Assembly (NCBI GenBank): GCA_948288625.1
Contig: CAOHYA010000001.1
Location: 620,001 to 684,000 of the forward strand
Direction of reading: 5' to 3'
DNA from: an uncultured Candidatus Saccharibacteria bacterium
GTDB lineage: Bacteria; Patescibacteriota; Saccharimonadia; Saccharimonadales; Saccharimonadaceae
Length of the DNA stretch: 64,000 bases
In this document: positions 27,023 through 37,100 of the stretch, in pieces
Position numbering within the stretch: position 1 is the first letter of the stretch
How the letters are laid out: every line of letters begins with the position of its first letter
Notes under the pieces: generated by a model
Databases searched by the model: none
What the model saw: the letters and a program-made list of their open reading frames with translations, nothing else
What the model was told of the DNA's origin: nothing
Translations under genes and position numbers: made by a program

Positions 27023-27045
27023 TACGACCCTTCGTTCACTTAAGT

Positions 27046-27756
27046 TTATCCTTGCGGAAGCGGTTGCGCAGGGCACGTTTGCAGTACCTCCTCCATTGCG
27101 TGGCGTTCGGCTAACGTTACCCATAAACTGTATTTTTGCTTTACGGCAATTTGGCGAGCAATATACTGACAGCGGAATGGTTTATGATCCGGCAACCAGC
27201 TGGCCGCATCGGCATCGCTTTTTTGTTGGTTGGCCGGACCCGATACGGCAATCAGTTCCAGCGGGTCGTTGGCAAGTTGTTGACGAAGTTCAGGTGTGAG
27301 CTGTTGCGCACCTTTTTGCCAGGCATCCGAAAGAGCTATGACATGGTCGATCTGAACGGCACTCGAATTGGATTTGGTATATTCAATTACTTTCCCGGTA
27401 TAGGTATCATTAAGCGTACCTGAAGCAACGGTACATTCATCCGATAAAGTAACGTTGGTTAAATCACGATACATAATAATATCGCGAGTACTACAACCGT
27501 TCACAAGAGCCCACCCAGCCCCAAACTGGCTTCGGCTATAGCCGGTTTTCGCAGCCCGCCCCTTTACTTCTATTTTTTGCAGTGCTTCCAGGGCTGTACC
27601 TGGCTGAACCGGTTCATTACGCACTGCCGATTGGTCCCAGGGAAACGTAAATGGGAGCGGTGGGCTTTCTTCTATCATTGATGGCATGGCGCCAGCTAAT
27701 AAAGCTAAGGCAATAGTGCCTCCGATAAAAACGAGTAGTGATCGCCGCCGTTTCAT
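27046..27756 (-). CDS. secreted HNH-type nuclease, DUF1524/GmrSD-C-like
   Basis: 236 residues from the chosen start. N-terminal basic residues and a hydrophobic helix (MKRRRSLLVFIGG onward) form a signal peptide or anchor. The nuclease core reads VQIDHVIALSDAWQKGA (His of the HNH fold), LIAVSGPANQQKSDADAA (Asn), and a helix with PFRCQYIARQIAVKQKYSL. Cysteines at NGCSTRD, SDECT, FRCQY and QTCPA suggest disulfides outside the cell. It likely degrades environmental or host DNA, fitting nucleotide scavenging (inference). An upstream in-frame TTG (27777) is less likely; CATAGT ends 6 nt before the ATG at 27756. Confidence 0.85.
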   Translation of the reverse strand: MKRRRSLLVFIGGTIALALLAGAMPSMIEESPPLPFTFPWDQSAVRNEPVQPGTALEALQKIEVKGRAAKTGYSRSQFGAGWALVNGCSTRDIIMYRDLTNVTLSDECTVASGTLNDTYTGKVIEYTKSNSSAVQIDHVIALSDAWQKGAQQLTPELRQQLANDPLELIAVSGPANQQKSDADAASWLPDHKPFRCQYIARQIAVKQKYSLWVTLAERHAMEEVLQTCPAQPLPQG

Positions 27757-27790
27757 ACTATTACTATGACATGGCAATTCTTAATTTTGA

Positions 27791-27796
27791 TACAAT
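27791..27796 (+). promoter_or_regulatory. aminopeptidase gene -10 box, leaderless type
   Basis: TACAAT ends exactly 6 nt before the ATG at 27803; it is preceded by TG as TTTTGATACAAT. The -35 candidate TGACAT is at 18 bp. Confidence 0.6.
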
Positions 27797-27802
27797 AAAG
27801 TA

Positions 27803-30322
27803 ATGCAAACAGTCTCAAAACTCATCGATCTATTCATTCCCGACCACTACGACCTTTCAATTACGCTTAATCGAACCGAGCGAACTTTCGAAGGTACCGT
27901 TACTATTGACGGCACCGTCCAGGCAGATGCTAATGACATTCGCGCTCACGCCAAAGATTTACGCATCCACACCGTGCTTTTGGATGGTAAAGAAGCAAAT
28001 TTCACCTATGAAACAGATGACGAACTAGCTATTACCCACCCGGACATATCAGACGGTAAGCATGGTATTACGATAAGTTTCAGCGGCACCATTACCGATA
28101 CCATGAACGGCATCTATCCTGGTTACTACGAAGTAAACGGAGAAAAGAAAGAATTACTTTCCACGCAGTTCGAAAGCCACTATGCCCGACAAGCCTTTCC
28201 CGTAATCGACGAACCATCCGCCAAAGCCACGTTCGACCTCACGCTCACGACCGAACAGAATGTCACCGTTCTTGGCAATATGCCGGTTAAATGGCAGCGA
28301 ACTGAGAACAACCGCCTAGTCACTGCTTTTGAAACGACACCAAAAATGAGTTCATACCTCTTAGCTTGGACGGTTGGCGAGTTACAGAAGAAAACGGCTA
28401 CGACAAAAAGCGGCGTGGAAGTAAATGTATGGTCAACTTTGGCGCACGCTGAAAATAATCTCGATTTCGCACTCGATATCGCCACGCGAACCATCGATTT
28501 CTTCGATGATTTCTTTGGCGTACCTTACCCATTGCCAAAATCGGATCATGTCGCCCTTCCTGATTTTTCAGCCGGCGCAATGGAAAACTGGGGCCTTATT
28601 ACATATCGGGAAATCGCCCTGTTGGTCGACCCGAAAACCACATCGATCTCAACGAAGGAATACGTCGCTTTAGTGGTAGCCCACGAACTGAGTCACCAAT
28701 GGTTCGGCAACTTAGTGACGATGGAATGGTGGAATGACCTATGGCTGAATGAAAGTTTCGCAGAGATGATGGAATACGTAGCGATAGACGCTTTGGAACC
28801 AAGCTGGAACGTATGGCTTGAACACGCCAGCAGCTCGGTACTCAGCGCCCTTCGCCGCGACGCGCTGGACGGTGTTCAAGCCATTCAGACAGACGTCAAT
28901 CATCCGGATGAAATTAGCAGCGTATTCGACCCATCGATCGTGTATGCCAAGGGTGGCCGCATGCTTCGTATGCTACAAGCACACTTAGGTACCGATACTT
29001 TACGCGCAGGCCTTAAGTCATACTTTGAACAGCATCAATATGGCAATACGAGCGCAGATGATTTATGGCGCGCCCTTAGCGAAGCGTCGGGTACGGATGT
29101 ATCTAGTTTCATGAACGCCTGGATGACACAGTCAGGCTACCCGGTAGTTCACGCACGCTTAGAAGGTTCGACTATTCAATTACGCCAAGAGCAGTTTTTT
29201 GTCGGTCCACACAAACCATCTGACAAATTATGGCCGATCCCACTTCATAGCTCGGAGCCAAATGCCGTCCAGATGCTTGATACGGCATCGGTTGAATTTA
29301 CCTACGACAACCCTGCTCCAATAACCTTTAACAAAAGTGGAACGGCGCACTTCGTGACCCATTATGACGAAGTACTGATGGAACGAATTCTTGACTCGAT
29401 CGATACGATGCCGACAATTGACCGTTTAAACTTGCTCCATGAGCAAACATTGTTAGCTCAAGCCGGTATCATACCGACCGCTCACCTTATCCCGCTCATC
29501 AAACGCTATGCGCATGAGACCGAAGAATCGGTATGGGGTATTATTTCAATCGCCATTAATGAAATGAAGCGGCTCGTCGAATCGAACGAGGAAGCCGAGT
29601 TGAAACTTCGCAAATTTGCCGGTGAAGTAGCCCGAAGCCAATACCAACGGCTCGGGTGGGAGTCAAAAACAGACGAGCTTGAAAATGACACGAAATTACG
29701 GCCACTCATCATTAGTTTGACCCTTTACGGTAAAGATGTCGAAGCGATCGCGAAAGCGAATGAACTCTATGCGGAAAAAGCGACTGTCGAACTTGATACC
29801 GAGTTACGAACAAGTATTCTCGCTAATGCCGTTAAGCAAGCGACTGACAGCACGGTTGTCGATACGCTTCTCGAAGAGTATGTGAAAACTTCACATAGTG
29901 AACTCCGCGATGACATTGCCGCCGCCCTTACCTCTACCGACAAAACCAGCGATATCGAACGATTCTCTGCCCTGATAAAAGATACGAAAATCGTCCGTAC
30001 TCAAGACTTTACCCACTGGCTGGCGTGGCTCATTCGTAACCGTTACGGGCGAGACACGATGTGGCAATGGGTACGAAATGAATGGGAGTGGCTTGATAAA
30101 ACTTTCTCAAACGACTCGCATTACGATATGCTGCCGCGTTACATCGCAAGCGATCTGGTAAATGAAACTCAGTTGCAACAATATAAGGATTTCTTTGCCC
30201 CGCTTTCCGAAAAAGCCGCCTTAAAACGCAACATTCAGCTTGGCATCACCGAACTTGAAGGCCGTATCGAAATCATCAAGCGCGATGCACCCGGTGTTCA
30301 AAAAGCTTTACTCGAGCTGTAG
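27803..30322 (+). CDS. M1-family membrane alanyl aminopeptidase (PepN-like)
   Basis: Zinc exopeptidase removing N-terminal residues, 839 residues. The exopeptidase signature GAMENWGLITYRE (about 255-267) and zinc site HELSHQWFGNLVTMEWW with the third ligand in NESFAEMMEY are intact. A helical ERAP1-like C-terminal domain follows (about 520-839). No signal peptide is seen, so a cytoplasmic role in peptide recycling is likely. There is no Shine-Dalgarno and the -10 box abuts the start. Its 3' end overlaps the convergent rnhB fusion gene by 15 nt. Confidence 0.95.
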   Translation: MQTVSKLIDLFIPDHYDLSITLNRTERTFEGTVTIDGTVQADANDIRAHAKDLRIHTVLLDGKEANFTYETDDELAITHPDISDGKHGITISFSGTITDTMNGIYPGYYEVNGEKKELLSTQFESHYARQAFPVIDEPSAKATFDLTLTTEQNVTVLGNMPVKWQRTENNRLVTAFETTPKMSSYLLAWTVGELQKKTATTKSGVEVNVWSTLAHAENNLDFALDIATRTIDFFDDFFGVPYPLPKSDHVALPDFSAGAMENWGLITYREIALLVDPKTTSISTKEYVALVVAHELSHQWFGNLVTMEWWNDLWLNESFAEMMEYVAIDALEPSWNVWLEHASSSVLSALRRDALDGVQAIQTDVNHPDEISSVFDPSIVYAKGGRMLRMLQAHLGTDTLRAGLKSYFEQHQYGNTSADDLWRALSEASGTDVSSFMNAWMTQSGYPVVHARLEGSTIQLRQEQFFVGPHKPSDKLWPIPLHSSEPNAVQMLDTASVEFTYDNPAPITFNKSGTAHFVTHYDEVLMERILDSIDTMPTIDRLNLLHEQTLLAQAGIIPTAHLIPLIKRYAHETEESVWGIISIAINEMKRLVESNEEAELKLRKFAGEVARSQYQRLGWESKTDELENDTKLRPLIISLTLYGKDVEAIAKANELYAEKATVELDTELRTSILANAVKQATDSTVVDTLLEEYVKTSHSELRDDIAAALTSTDKTSDIERFSALIKDTKIVRTQDFTHWLAWLIRNRYGRDTMWQWVRNEWEWLDKTFSNDSHYDMLPRYIASDLVNETQLQQYKDFFAPLSEKAALKRNIQLGITELEGRIEIIKRDAPGVQKALLEL

Positions 30323-31234
30323 ATACCTAAGCGAACCATTTGTTATAGAAATAGCGGCTAACATGTATTCAGAACCGCTCGGACGAGACGCCAAATAGTA
30401 TTCAGCGGCAAATGCCATTTGCTTTTGCTTTGTATTTGTTATTGCGTCAAAACCATCTCCACTATAAGCATTCTTACGATATTTTACTTCTACAAAGAAT
30501 ATTCTCCCATCGTATTGAGAAATAATATCAATTTCACACCACTTCGTTTTCCAGTTACGTTCAAGGATACTATGGCCTTGTGAAATTAAAAATTCAGCGG
30601 CTTCGGCCTCTCCTTCATCACCGATTTGTTTTGTCGTAATTACGTTCTTTTTGTCGACAGCTTTTGGAGTGCCGAGCAGACGAGCGATAGGTGCGAACGA
30701 GGTGCGGTGGAGCGGCGTAATACCATGAGCATCAATTGCTGACCTGTGCAATGCCGTGCCATACCCTACATGCTTATCAAAGCCATATTCAGGATACTGT
30801 TTCGCTTGCTCGGACATATACGTATCGCGAGCCACCTTAGCTATGATCGAGGCTGCCGAAACGCTTGGTATAAGTAAGTCGGCCTTTGCGAGGGTCGTGA
30901 CATACTTGCCTTTTGACGTTTCTTTTAGAAAATTAATCGTCCCATCGATAATAATTTCATGATACGGCGCCTTTACTGCCTCGACAGCCCGTATAGTGGC
31001 GACGCGCAACGATTCGACGAGCCCTAGCGTGTCTAATTCTTCGGCATGTACCCACCCAAGGCCCCAACCTCCCGCTTGGTCTCGAATAAGATTATCCAAA
31101 TAGGTACGTCGTTTTGCCGAAAGTTTCTTGCTATCCGTCAACCCGTCGATACCAGCATCGCCGAGCACCACGGCGCCAACCACTAATGGCCCCGCCCATG
31201 GACCCCTACCAACTTCATCAATCCCTAATATCAT
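30308..31234 (-). CDS. rnhB: ribonuclease HII fused to a YraN (UPF0102) domain
   Basis: 308 residues. Residues 1-190 are RNase HII, which cuts RNA in RNA-DNA hybrids: GIDEVGRGPWAGPLVVGAV with catalytic D and E, the third acidic residue in IIIDGTINF, and the fourth in KADLLIPSVSAASIIAK. Residues 205-308 are a YraN-like restriction-endonuclease-fold domain: GDEGEAEAAEFLISQGHSIL, CEIDIISQYDGRIFFVEVKYR (D...ExK core). These are usually two adjacent genes (rnhB-yraN). The start is set at 31234, where TATACT ends 7 nt upstream; the longer frame from TTG 31255 would contain the -10 box. Confidence 0.93.
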   Translation of the reverse strand: MILGIDEVGRGPWAGPLVVGAVVLGDAGIDGLTDSKKLSAKRRTYLDNLIRDQAGGWGLGWVHAEELDTLGLVESLRVATIRAVEAVKAPYHEIIIDGTINFLKETSKGKYVTTLAKADLLIPSVSAASIIAKVARDTYMSEQAKQYPEYGFDKHVGYGTALHRSAIDAHGITPLHRTSFAPIARLLGTPKAVDKKNVITTKQIGDEGEAEAAEFLISQGHSILERNWKTKWCEIDIISQYDGRIFFVEVKYRKNAYSGDGFDAITNTKQKQMAFAAEYYLASRPSGSEYMLAAISITNGSLRYLQLE

Positions 31235-31241
31235 ATGTATA

Positions 31242-31247
31242 AGTATA
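31242..31247 (-). promoter_or_regulatory. rnhB -10 box, leaderless type
   Basis: TATACT on the minus strand, 7 nt before the ATG at 31234. There is no good -35 box. Confidence 0.5.
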
Positions 31248-31270
31248 CCTAGCAAAAATGAAGTCGGTAT

Positions 31271-31298
31271 AAAAAAAACGCCCCTTTTTGAGGAGCGT
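31271..31298 (-). terminator. intrinsic terminator after rplS
   Basis: On the minus strand ACGCTCC, 7-nt loop, GGGGCGT, then a run of eight T. It lies 20 nt past the rplS stop and just upstream of the rnhB promoter. Confidence 0.85.
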
Positions 31299-31317
31299 TT
31301 TTAAAGTAGTGAGCTAA

Positions 31318-31839
31318 TTAAGCTTCGTTGTGTCGAGCTTCTACTTCAGCTTGCTTTGCGGCAAGCTCAGCTTCTTCGGCTGCTTTTTCGGCAGCCTTAG
31401 CTTCAGCAGCGGCTGCAACTTCTTCTTTCAAACGAGCAGCTTCTTGTTCAGCGTGTACGTCACGAATGTCGTTAACGCCTTCACGGTCGAAGTTAACGCT
31501 CTTAAGGCGAGCGCTTTTACCGCTTCGCTCACGGAGGAATGAAAGGTAGTTACGACGAACCTTAGAACGGCGAGTCACTTCAATTTTTTCAACTAGAGGA
31601 CTGTGAATAAGGAAGCTTTTTTCCACGCCGATACCGCTGGCAATTTTACGAACAGTAATGCGAGCAGTGTGCGAAACCTTGCGGTCAACACGAATAACGA
31701 CACCTTCAAAAATCTGAATACGTTCTTTGTTACCTTCTTTAATTTTTTGGTGCACACGAACAGTATCACCGCTCTTCACATCGACAACCGTAGCTTTGCG
31801 TTGTTCGGCGTTCACTTTTTGAATTAGCTCAAAACTCAT
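31318..31839 (-). CDS. rplS: 50S ribosomal protein L19 with Ala/Glu/Lys-rich C-terminal extension
   Basis: Core L19 is about residues 1-118 (VKSGDTVRVHQKIKEGNKERIQIFEGVVI, FLIHSPLVEKIEV, RRSKVRRNYLSFLRERSGKSARL broken across these blocks). L19 lies at the 30S-50S interface. Residues about 119-173 are an added low-complexity helix rich in A, E and K, likely coiled coil, not found in E. coli L19 (115 residues). A promoter TTCCAA-N17-TATAAT lies upstream and a strong terminator downstream, so it is monocistronic; trmD, rimM and rpsP, its common partners, are absent. Confidence 0.95.
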   Translation of the reverse strand: MSFELIQKVNAEQRKATVVDVKSGDTVRVHQKIKEGNKERIQIFEGVVIRVDRKVSHTARITVRKIASGIGVEKSFLIHSPLVEKIEVTRRSKVRRNYLSFLRERSGKSARLKSVNFDREGVNDIRDVHAEQEAARLKEEVAAAAEAKAAEKAAEEAELAAKQAEVEARHNEA

Positions 31840-31881
31840 CTCTATCTCACTTATAAATTTATTATATACAATCAGTGGTTT

Positions 31882-31910
31882 ATTATAACAGTTAAACAGC
31901 GTTTTTGGAA
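31882..31910 (-). promoter_or_regulatory. rplS promoter
   Basis: On the minus strand TTCCAA (31905-31910), 17 bp, TATAAT (31882-31887). A second TATAAT lies about 18 nt closer to the gene without a clear -35 box. Confidence 0.5.
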
Positions 31911-31928
31911 GCCCTTAACCGTAAAAAC

Positions 31929-33551
31929 TTAAATAACCCGGTTAATCTCTTCTAAAGTGGTTTCACCACGGAGGGCTGCCAGTACCCCATGCTCAAGCAA
32001 AGTCACCATACCTGCCTCGCGTGCTGCTTTTTCGATCAAGTCGGCATTTGCATCGGCCACCTCGCCGCGAAGGAATTTTTGAACAGCTTCGTTGACGACC
32101 ATTTGTTCCATGATGACAATACGGCCACTATATCCAAACGGCGAACTTTCACTGACGACCGGCCTCCATAACTGGAACGTATCGAGGTTTGGCTTTTCAA
32201 TATGAGACGGTAAGTCTTTCAACGCATCACGCACCCACTGTTTTGTCGCTTCGTCCGGATCGTACGCTTCTTTGGTAGTGTCATCAAGACGCCGCACAAG
32301 GCGTTGGGCGATTACCAATCGAATGGCGGTGCTGAAAATTGGGTTTACGCCAATCAAATCAACCATCCGACTAAATGCCGCCGACGTAGTATTGGCATGA
32401 AAAGTAGACAGCACCAAGTGCCCTGTAATCGAAGCTTGGATAGCCGTCCGGGCGGTGTCGGCGTCACGAATTTCCCCTACCATCACCGTGTCAGGGTCGA
32501 GTCGAAGCACTGATCGCAGATGGTCGGCAAAGCTTTGGCCATTCGTGGTATCGACCGGTATTTGTGATACTCCTGAAATACCGTATTCAATCGGGTCCTC
32601 GAGAGTAATGATTTTACGATCACTTGAATTTAATGCGCTCAACATACTATAAAGCGTAGTAGATTTACCACTCCCTGTGGGCCCGACCATCAATACCATG
32701 CCTCGAGGATGGCTGATAACCGCATCGATTTCCTTACGTTCATCGACACCAATGCCCAATCGATCCAAGTTCAGCATCGATTCATCGTAATTGAACAAAC
32801 GGATAACCGCATCTTGGCCATAGAGTGTCGGGACGACCTCGATACGCATATTCAATAGGTGCGTTTCTTCGTTACGGGTAATTTCTTTTTGCATATGACC
32901 TGACTGGGGTTCGTTAGAGGCCGTAGATACATTCGCACGGGAAGCTAACGCGCCCAAAATAACCCGATAACGGTCGGAATCGAGAGTCGCCACCGGATGG
33001 AGCGTTCCATCGATACGCATGCGGATACGGATACCATTTCGCTGGTTTTCGATGTGAATGTCACTCGCACCTAGCTTATCAGCTTGGTCGATCAGGAAAT
33101 CAAATACCTCATCGCTGCTAACGCTGTTCAAAGTACTACTTACTTGTTCGATCGTTTCACTATCACCTTCCCCGGCAATCGATATATCGTCATATATCGT
33201 CTTTACGGGTGGGTCGTATCGATTCATCAGATAGTTAAAACCACCTTGGCTGATAAGATAAAATATGACATTCTGCGCTTGAGCCGCATATTTTTGCTGA
33301 AGTTCACGAATAAGTGATTGAGGGGTTTGTGAAGTAATCCCAAATTCCCACGGCGCAGAATCGTTCCCTGCGATCAAAGGAACGATACGGTTCTTGTGCA
33401 TATCTTGCACGTCAATTACATCTTCGACAAGCTCTATCGCATCTTCAACCGAGCGAGTATCGAGATACTGCAACCCTAAAATTGCCGCTCGCTGCTGAGT
33501 ACTCTTTTCGTCGTCATCGCGAACCCGCTGCTGAATTCTATCTTCGTCCAT
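31929..33551 (-). CDS. type IV pilus / type II secretion ATPase (PilB/GspE family)
   Basis: Hexameric ATPase powering pilus extension or a related secretion machine, 540 residues. Middle domain DKLGASDIHIENQ, Walker A MVGPTGSGKSTTLYSML (about 272-288), ASP box LEDPIEYGI, Walker B VMVGEIRDADTA, and His box TGHLVLSTFHAN. The four-cysteine zinc-binding loop common in GspE/PilB after RLVRRL is replaced by DDTTKEAYDPD; the whole protein has no cysteine. The ATG has a GGGAG site. No pilC, pilM or pilin gene is adjacent. Type IV pili are known from Saccharibacteria, where they serve twitching and host contact. Confidence 0.92.
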   Translation of the reverse strand: MDEDRIQQRVRDDDEKSTQQRAAILGLQYLDTRSVEDAIELVEDVIDVQDMHKNRIVPLIAGNDSAPWEFGITSQTPQSLIRELQQKYAAQAQNVIFYLISQGGFNYLMNRYDPPVKTIYDDISIAGEGDSETIEQVSSTLNSVSSDEVFDFLIDQADKLGASDIHIENQRNGIRIRMRIDGTLHPVATLDSDRYRVILGALASRANVSTASNEPQSGHMQKEITRNEETHLLNMRIEVVPTLYGQDAVIRLFNYDESMLNLDRLGIGVDERKEIDAVISHPRGMVLMVGPTGSGKSTTLYSMLSALNSSDRKIITLEDPIEYGISGVSQIPVDTTNGQSFADHLRSVLRLDPDTVMVGEIRDADTARTAIQASITGHLVLSTFHANTTSAAFSRMVDLIGVNPIFSTAIRLVIAQRLVRRLDDTTKEAYDPDEATKQWVRDALKDLPSHIEKPNLDTFQLWRPVVSESSPFGYSGRIVIMEQMVVNEAVQKFLRGEVADANADLIEKAAREAGMVTLLEHGVLAALRGETTLEEINRVI

Positions 33552-33605
33552 TACTCCCTATCCTATCAAAAAACATAAGCATTTTATAGTAGTAACTTGC
33601 AGTGC

Positions 33606-33611
33606 TATAAT
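33606..33611 (+). promoter_or_regulatory. -10 box of the second SPOUT gene, leaderless type
   Basis: TATAAT ends 8 nt before the GTG start at 33620. A weak -35 candidate TTTATA is at 17 bp. Confidence 0.5.
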
Positions 33612-33619
33612 GCCTTCAC

Positions 33620-34114
33620 GTGCCTGAAATTATCGTCATAGCCCATAATATACGTTCGACTCATAACGTCGGAGCTATTTTTCGTACCGCCGAAGGCTTT
33701 GGTATAACAAAAATTATCCTTAGTGGCTATACGCCTTATCCGAAAATTACTCAGGACCCTCGCCTCCCCCATATCGCCGAGAAACTGGAGAAGCAAATTA
33801 ACAAAACGGCTCTAGGCGCAGAATCAATTGTTCCGTTCGAATATATCGAATATCCACCCCTGGAATATTTGAAGATGCAGGGATATAAAATCATCGCTCT
33901 CGAACAAGACCCGAAAAGTATACCGCTCTCAAAATATTCTGCACCTGAAAAAGTTGCTTTGCTGCTTGGCGAAGAAGTCGAAGGCATCACACCGGAGCTT
34001 CTCGCCGAATGCGAAGATATCATCGAAATACCGATGGTCGGCAAAAAAGAATCATTCAACGTCAGCGTCGCTACCGGTATTGCGCTCTACGCGCTCACCA
34101 CCAGCGCTACTTAA
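33620..34114 (+). CDS. SPOUT-class (SpoU/TrmH family) RNA methyltransferase, short form
   Basis: 164 residues, a minimal SPOUT domain without an added RNA-binding domain. Motif 1 is NIRSTHNVGAIFRTAEGFG, motif 2 LLLGEEVEGI, motif 3 IPMVGKKESFNVSVATGIAL. The length is close to TrmL (cmoM-independent wobble ribose methylase), but target RNA cannot be read from sequence. GTG start with the -10 box 8 nt upstream and no Shine-Dalgarno. Its end overlaps the convergent dnaE end by 8 nt. It is the second SPOUT enzyme in the window, and the two are not close copies. Confidence 0.9.
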   Translation: MPEIIVIAHNIRSTHNVGAIFRTAEGFGITKIILSGYTPYPKITQDPRLPHIAEKLEKQINKTALGAESIVPFEYIEYPPLEYLKMQGYKIIALEQDPKSIPLSKYSAPEKVALLLGEEVEGITPELLAECEDIIEIPMVGKKESFNVSVATGIALYALTTSAT

Positions 34115-37100
34115 CGACGACGGCGTCTTCGCCCAATACTTTTACCAAGCGTCCGACAAACTCATCACTTCCGTCAACTCGAAATGGCATTTTTATCGCC
34201 GATTGCTTTTCTGGTCCAAGCACCAAAATGATATCGCATAGCCCGGGGAAGAGTCCGCATATTTTCTTGACCTCAACTAACGAAGCTTGGTCATCAGGAT
34301 TTTTTATATGAACATATACTTTTTTCAATATTTCTTCAGTTGGCGGTTTTATGGCCACGGCAGTTCCAGTTGCACGGGCTATCTCGGCATTTGATACCGG
34401 CGCTTTGGCATAGGTACGACGAGTACTTACCTGTCCAGCCTTTGGTTTGGCCATTTTTTTACCAGTCGATTCGTATACGCGTAGTTCATGATCATCCACG
34501 ATCTGAATTTCATCAGCGATCAACTTAACGTCAGAAGTTACATTACCATCCCGATCACGCGATGAAGCTTTTCCGGTCGCACGAACGACCGTATCTTGAA
34601 TAAGCTTAGCACCGATGATTTCATAGAGCTTAGGAAAAATGATTAGCTCGGTTTCATGGGTTTTATCTTCTAATTTTACGAATGCCATTTTAGTGCCGCT
34701 TTTCGTCACGATACTCCGTACCGAGGCAATGATCCCGCCGATCGTCATGACTCGCCCATCCATATCCGGAGTCATCTCGTTCAGCGGTATAGCCTGCTCT
34801 TCAAAGTAGGCGGCATAGTTATCGAGCGGGTGGGCACTGATATAAAGGCCGAGCAACTCACGCTCCCAGGTAAGGCGCTCTTTCTCGGTGTGCCGCACCG
34901 GTGCAGGCGTCAAGGCTACTTTAGGTTGGACGGAAGCCATGTCGGCCATACCGCCGAATAAATCAGTCTGGCCGCTTAAAGCTTCTTTTTGGAGCTTAGA
35001 AGCAAAGCCTTGAATTGTTTCGAGGTTAAACAACAGGTCGGAGCGATCTGCCAGCGTATCGAAAGCACCTGTTTTGATAAGTGACTCCCAGGCCTTTTTG
35101 TTCACCCGAGATGTCGAAACGCGGCGAGCAAAATCTTCGACCGTTTCGAATTTACCGTCGTTACGTGCGCGTAAGATTTCTTCAACGACTGCCGTACCCA
35201 CACCCTTCACCGCCGCCATACCAAAGCGAATTTGCTTTTTGTTCGGAACGACCGCGAATTCCACGAAACTTTCATTCACGTCGGGAGAAAGAACCTTGAT
35301 TCCCATATGCTTACACTCGTTCATTTCGATTGCGAGACGTTCCGTATCGTCAGCATCACTCGTCATAAGCGCCGCCATGAAAGCGTCAGGAAAATGCGCC
35401 TTCAAATAGGCGGTCCAGTATGAAATGAGTCCATAACAGGCCGCGTGCGACTTATTGAAACAGTAGGCCGCGAAGTCTTCAAGTTGTTTCCAGAATACTT
35501 CCATATCAGCTTCTTTCGCGCCAGAAACTTCCATCGCACCGTCGATGAAACGGGTCTTCATCTTACCCATCATCTCGACATTCTTCTTACCGATCGCCTT
35601 ACGCAATGTATCGGCTTCACCACCCGTAAACCCGGAAAGATCCTTGGAAATTTGCATCACCTGCTCTTGGTACACCAAGACGCCGTAAGTTGACTTCAAT
35701 GCATCCTCCATCTTTGGGTGCATGTAGGTAATTTCACGCTCACCATGTTTTCGCTTGATAAAGTCATCGATAAACTGCATCGGCCCAGGGCGATACAATG
35801 CCACCATCGCTACGATGTCGTCAAAAACAGTCGGCTTCAGCTCACGTAGATACCGTTTCATACCGGCCGATTCAAGCTGGAATACACCGGTCGTATCACC
35901 ACGTTGAAACAATTCGAACGTAGGTTTATCCTCAAGCGGAATATCGGCCAAGTTGATATCGGTGTCATATACCCTTTTGATGATTCGGAGCGCGTTATTG
36001 ATAATCGTTAAGTTCGAAAGGCCCAAAAAGTCCATCTTAAGCAAGCCGATTTCTTCGACCGGCCCCATCGGGTATTGCGTTGCTACCACACCTTTTTGCG
36101 ACATTTCTACCGGGGCGAACTTCACGATATCATCGGGTGCGATCACCACACCGGCCGCATGAACACCATGGCTTCTGATCGTCCCTTCGAGTCGCATAGC
36201 GAAATCCAATACCTGCTTCGCCGTTTGATTGGTATCATATTCTCGTTTAAGATCAGGGTCTTCCACCACACTCTTTGAGAGCGGAATGTGGCGACCTTGT
36301 ACCGGTTGAGGAATGAGTTTCGCCAACCGGTCACTTTCTCCGTAGGGCACCTGTAGTACGCGCGCTACGTCACGTACGGCAGCACGGGCTGCCATGGTAC
36401 CAAATGTCACGATGTTGGCGACGCGTTCAGTGCCGTATTTTTCCGTACAATAAGCGATCACCTCATCGCGACGTGTATCTTGAATATCGATATCTACATC
36501 GGGCATGCTGATACGGTCCGGGTTCAAGAAACGCTCGAACAGTAGGTCATATTTCAATGGGTCGAGTTCGGTAATGCGAATAGCATACGACACTATCGAA
36601 CCAGCCGCGCTACCACGCCCAGGTCCGAAAATGATACCTTGGTTTTTACCCCAGTTAATAAAGTCTTGTACGATAAGGAAGTAGCCGTTAAAGCCCATCC
36701 GGTCGATCACCCCTAATTCGTAATCAGTACGCTCTAGAACCTGTTCTGGTATTACTTTACGAGCTTCCTCGACAGAAAGCTTTTCAGAATCATCCATAGA
36801 TACACTACCGTATCGCCAAGCTAACCCCTGGAATACCAAAAGGTCGAGGTATGTTTTTTCGTTGTGCCCCTCCGGGGTGGGGAATGTTGGGATCAATATT
36901 TTTCCAAGCTCAAGCTCAACATTGCAACGGTCCGCAATTCGTTTGGTATTCGCCACCGCTTCAGGATGCGTCTTACCCCATCGTTCGATAATTTCTTTCG
37001 GGTCAGTGACGTGTAGCTCAAAATCTTTTAACGACATGCGCTTTTCATCGGCAAGAAAAGCTCCTGTTCCTACGCACAACAGAATTTCATGCGTATCTTG

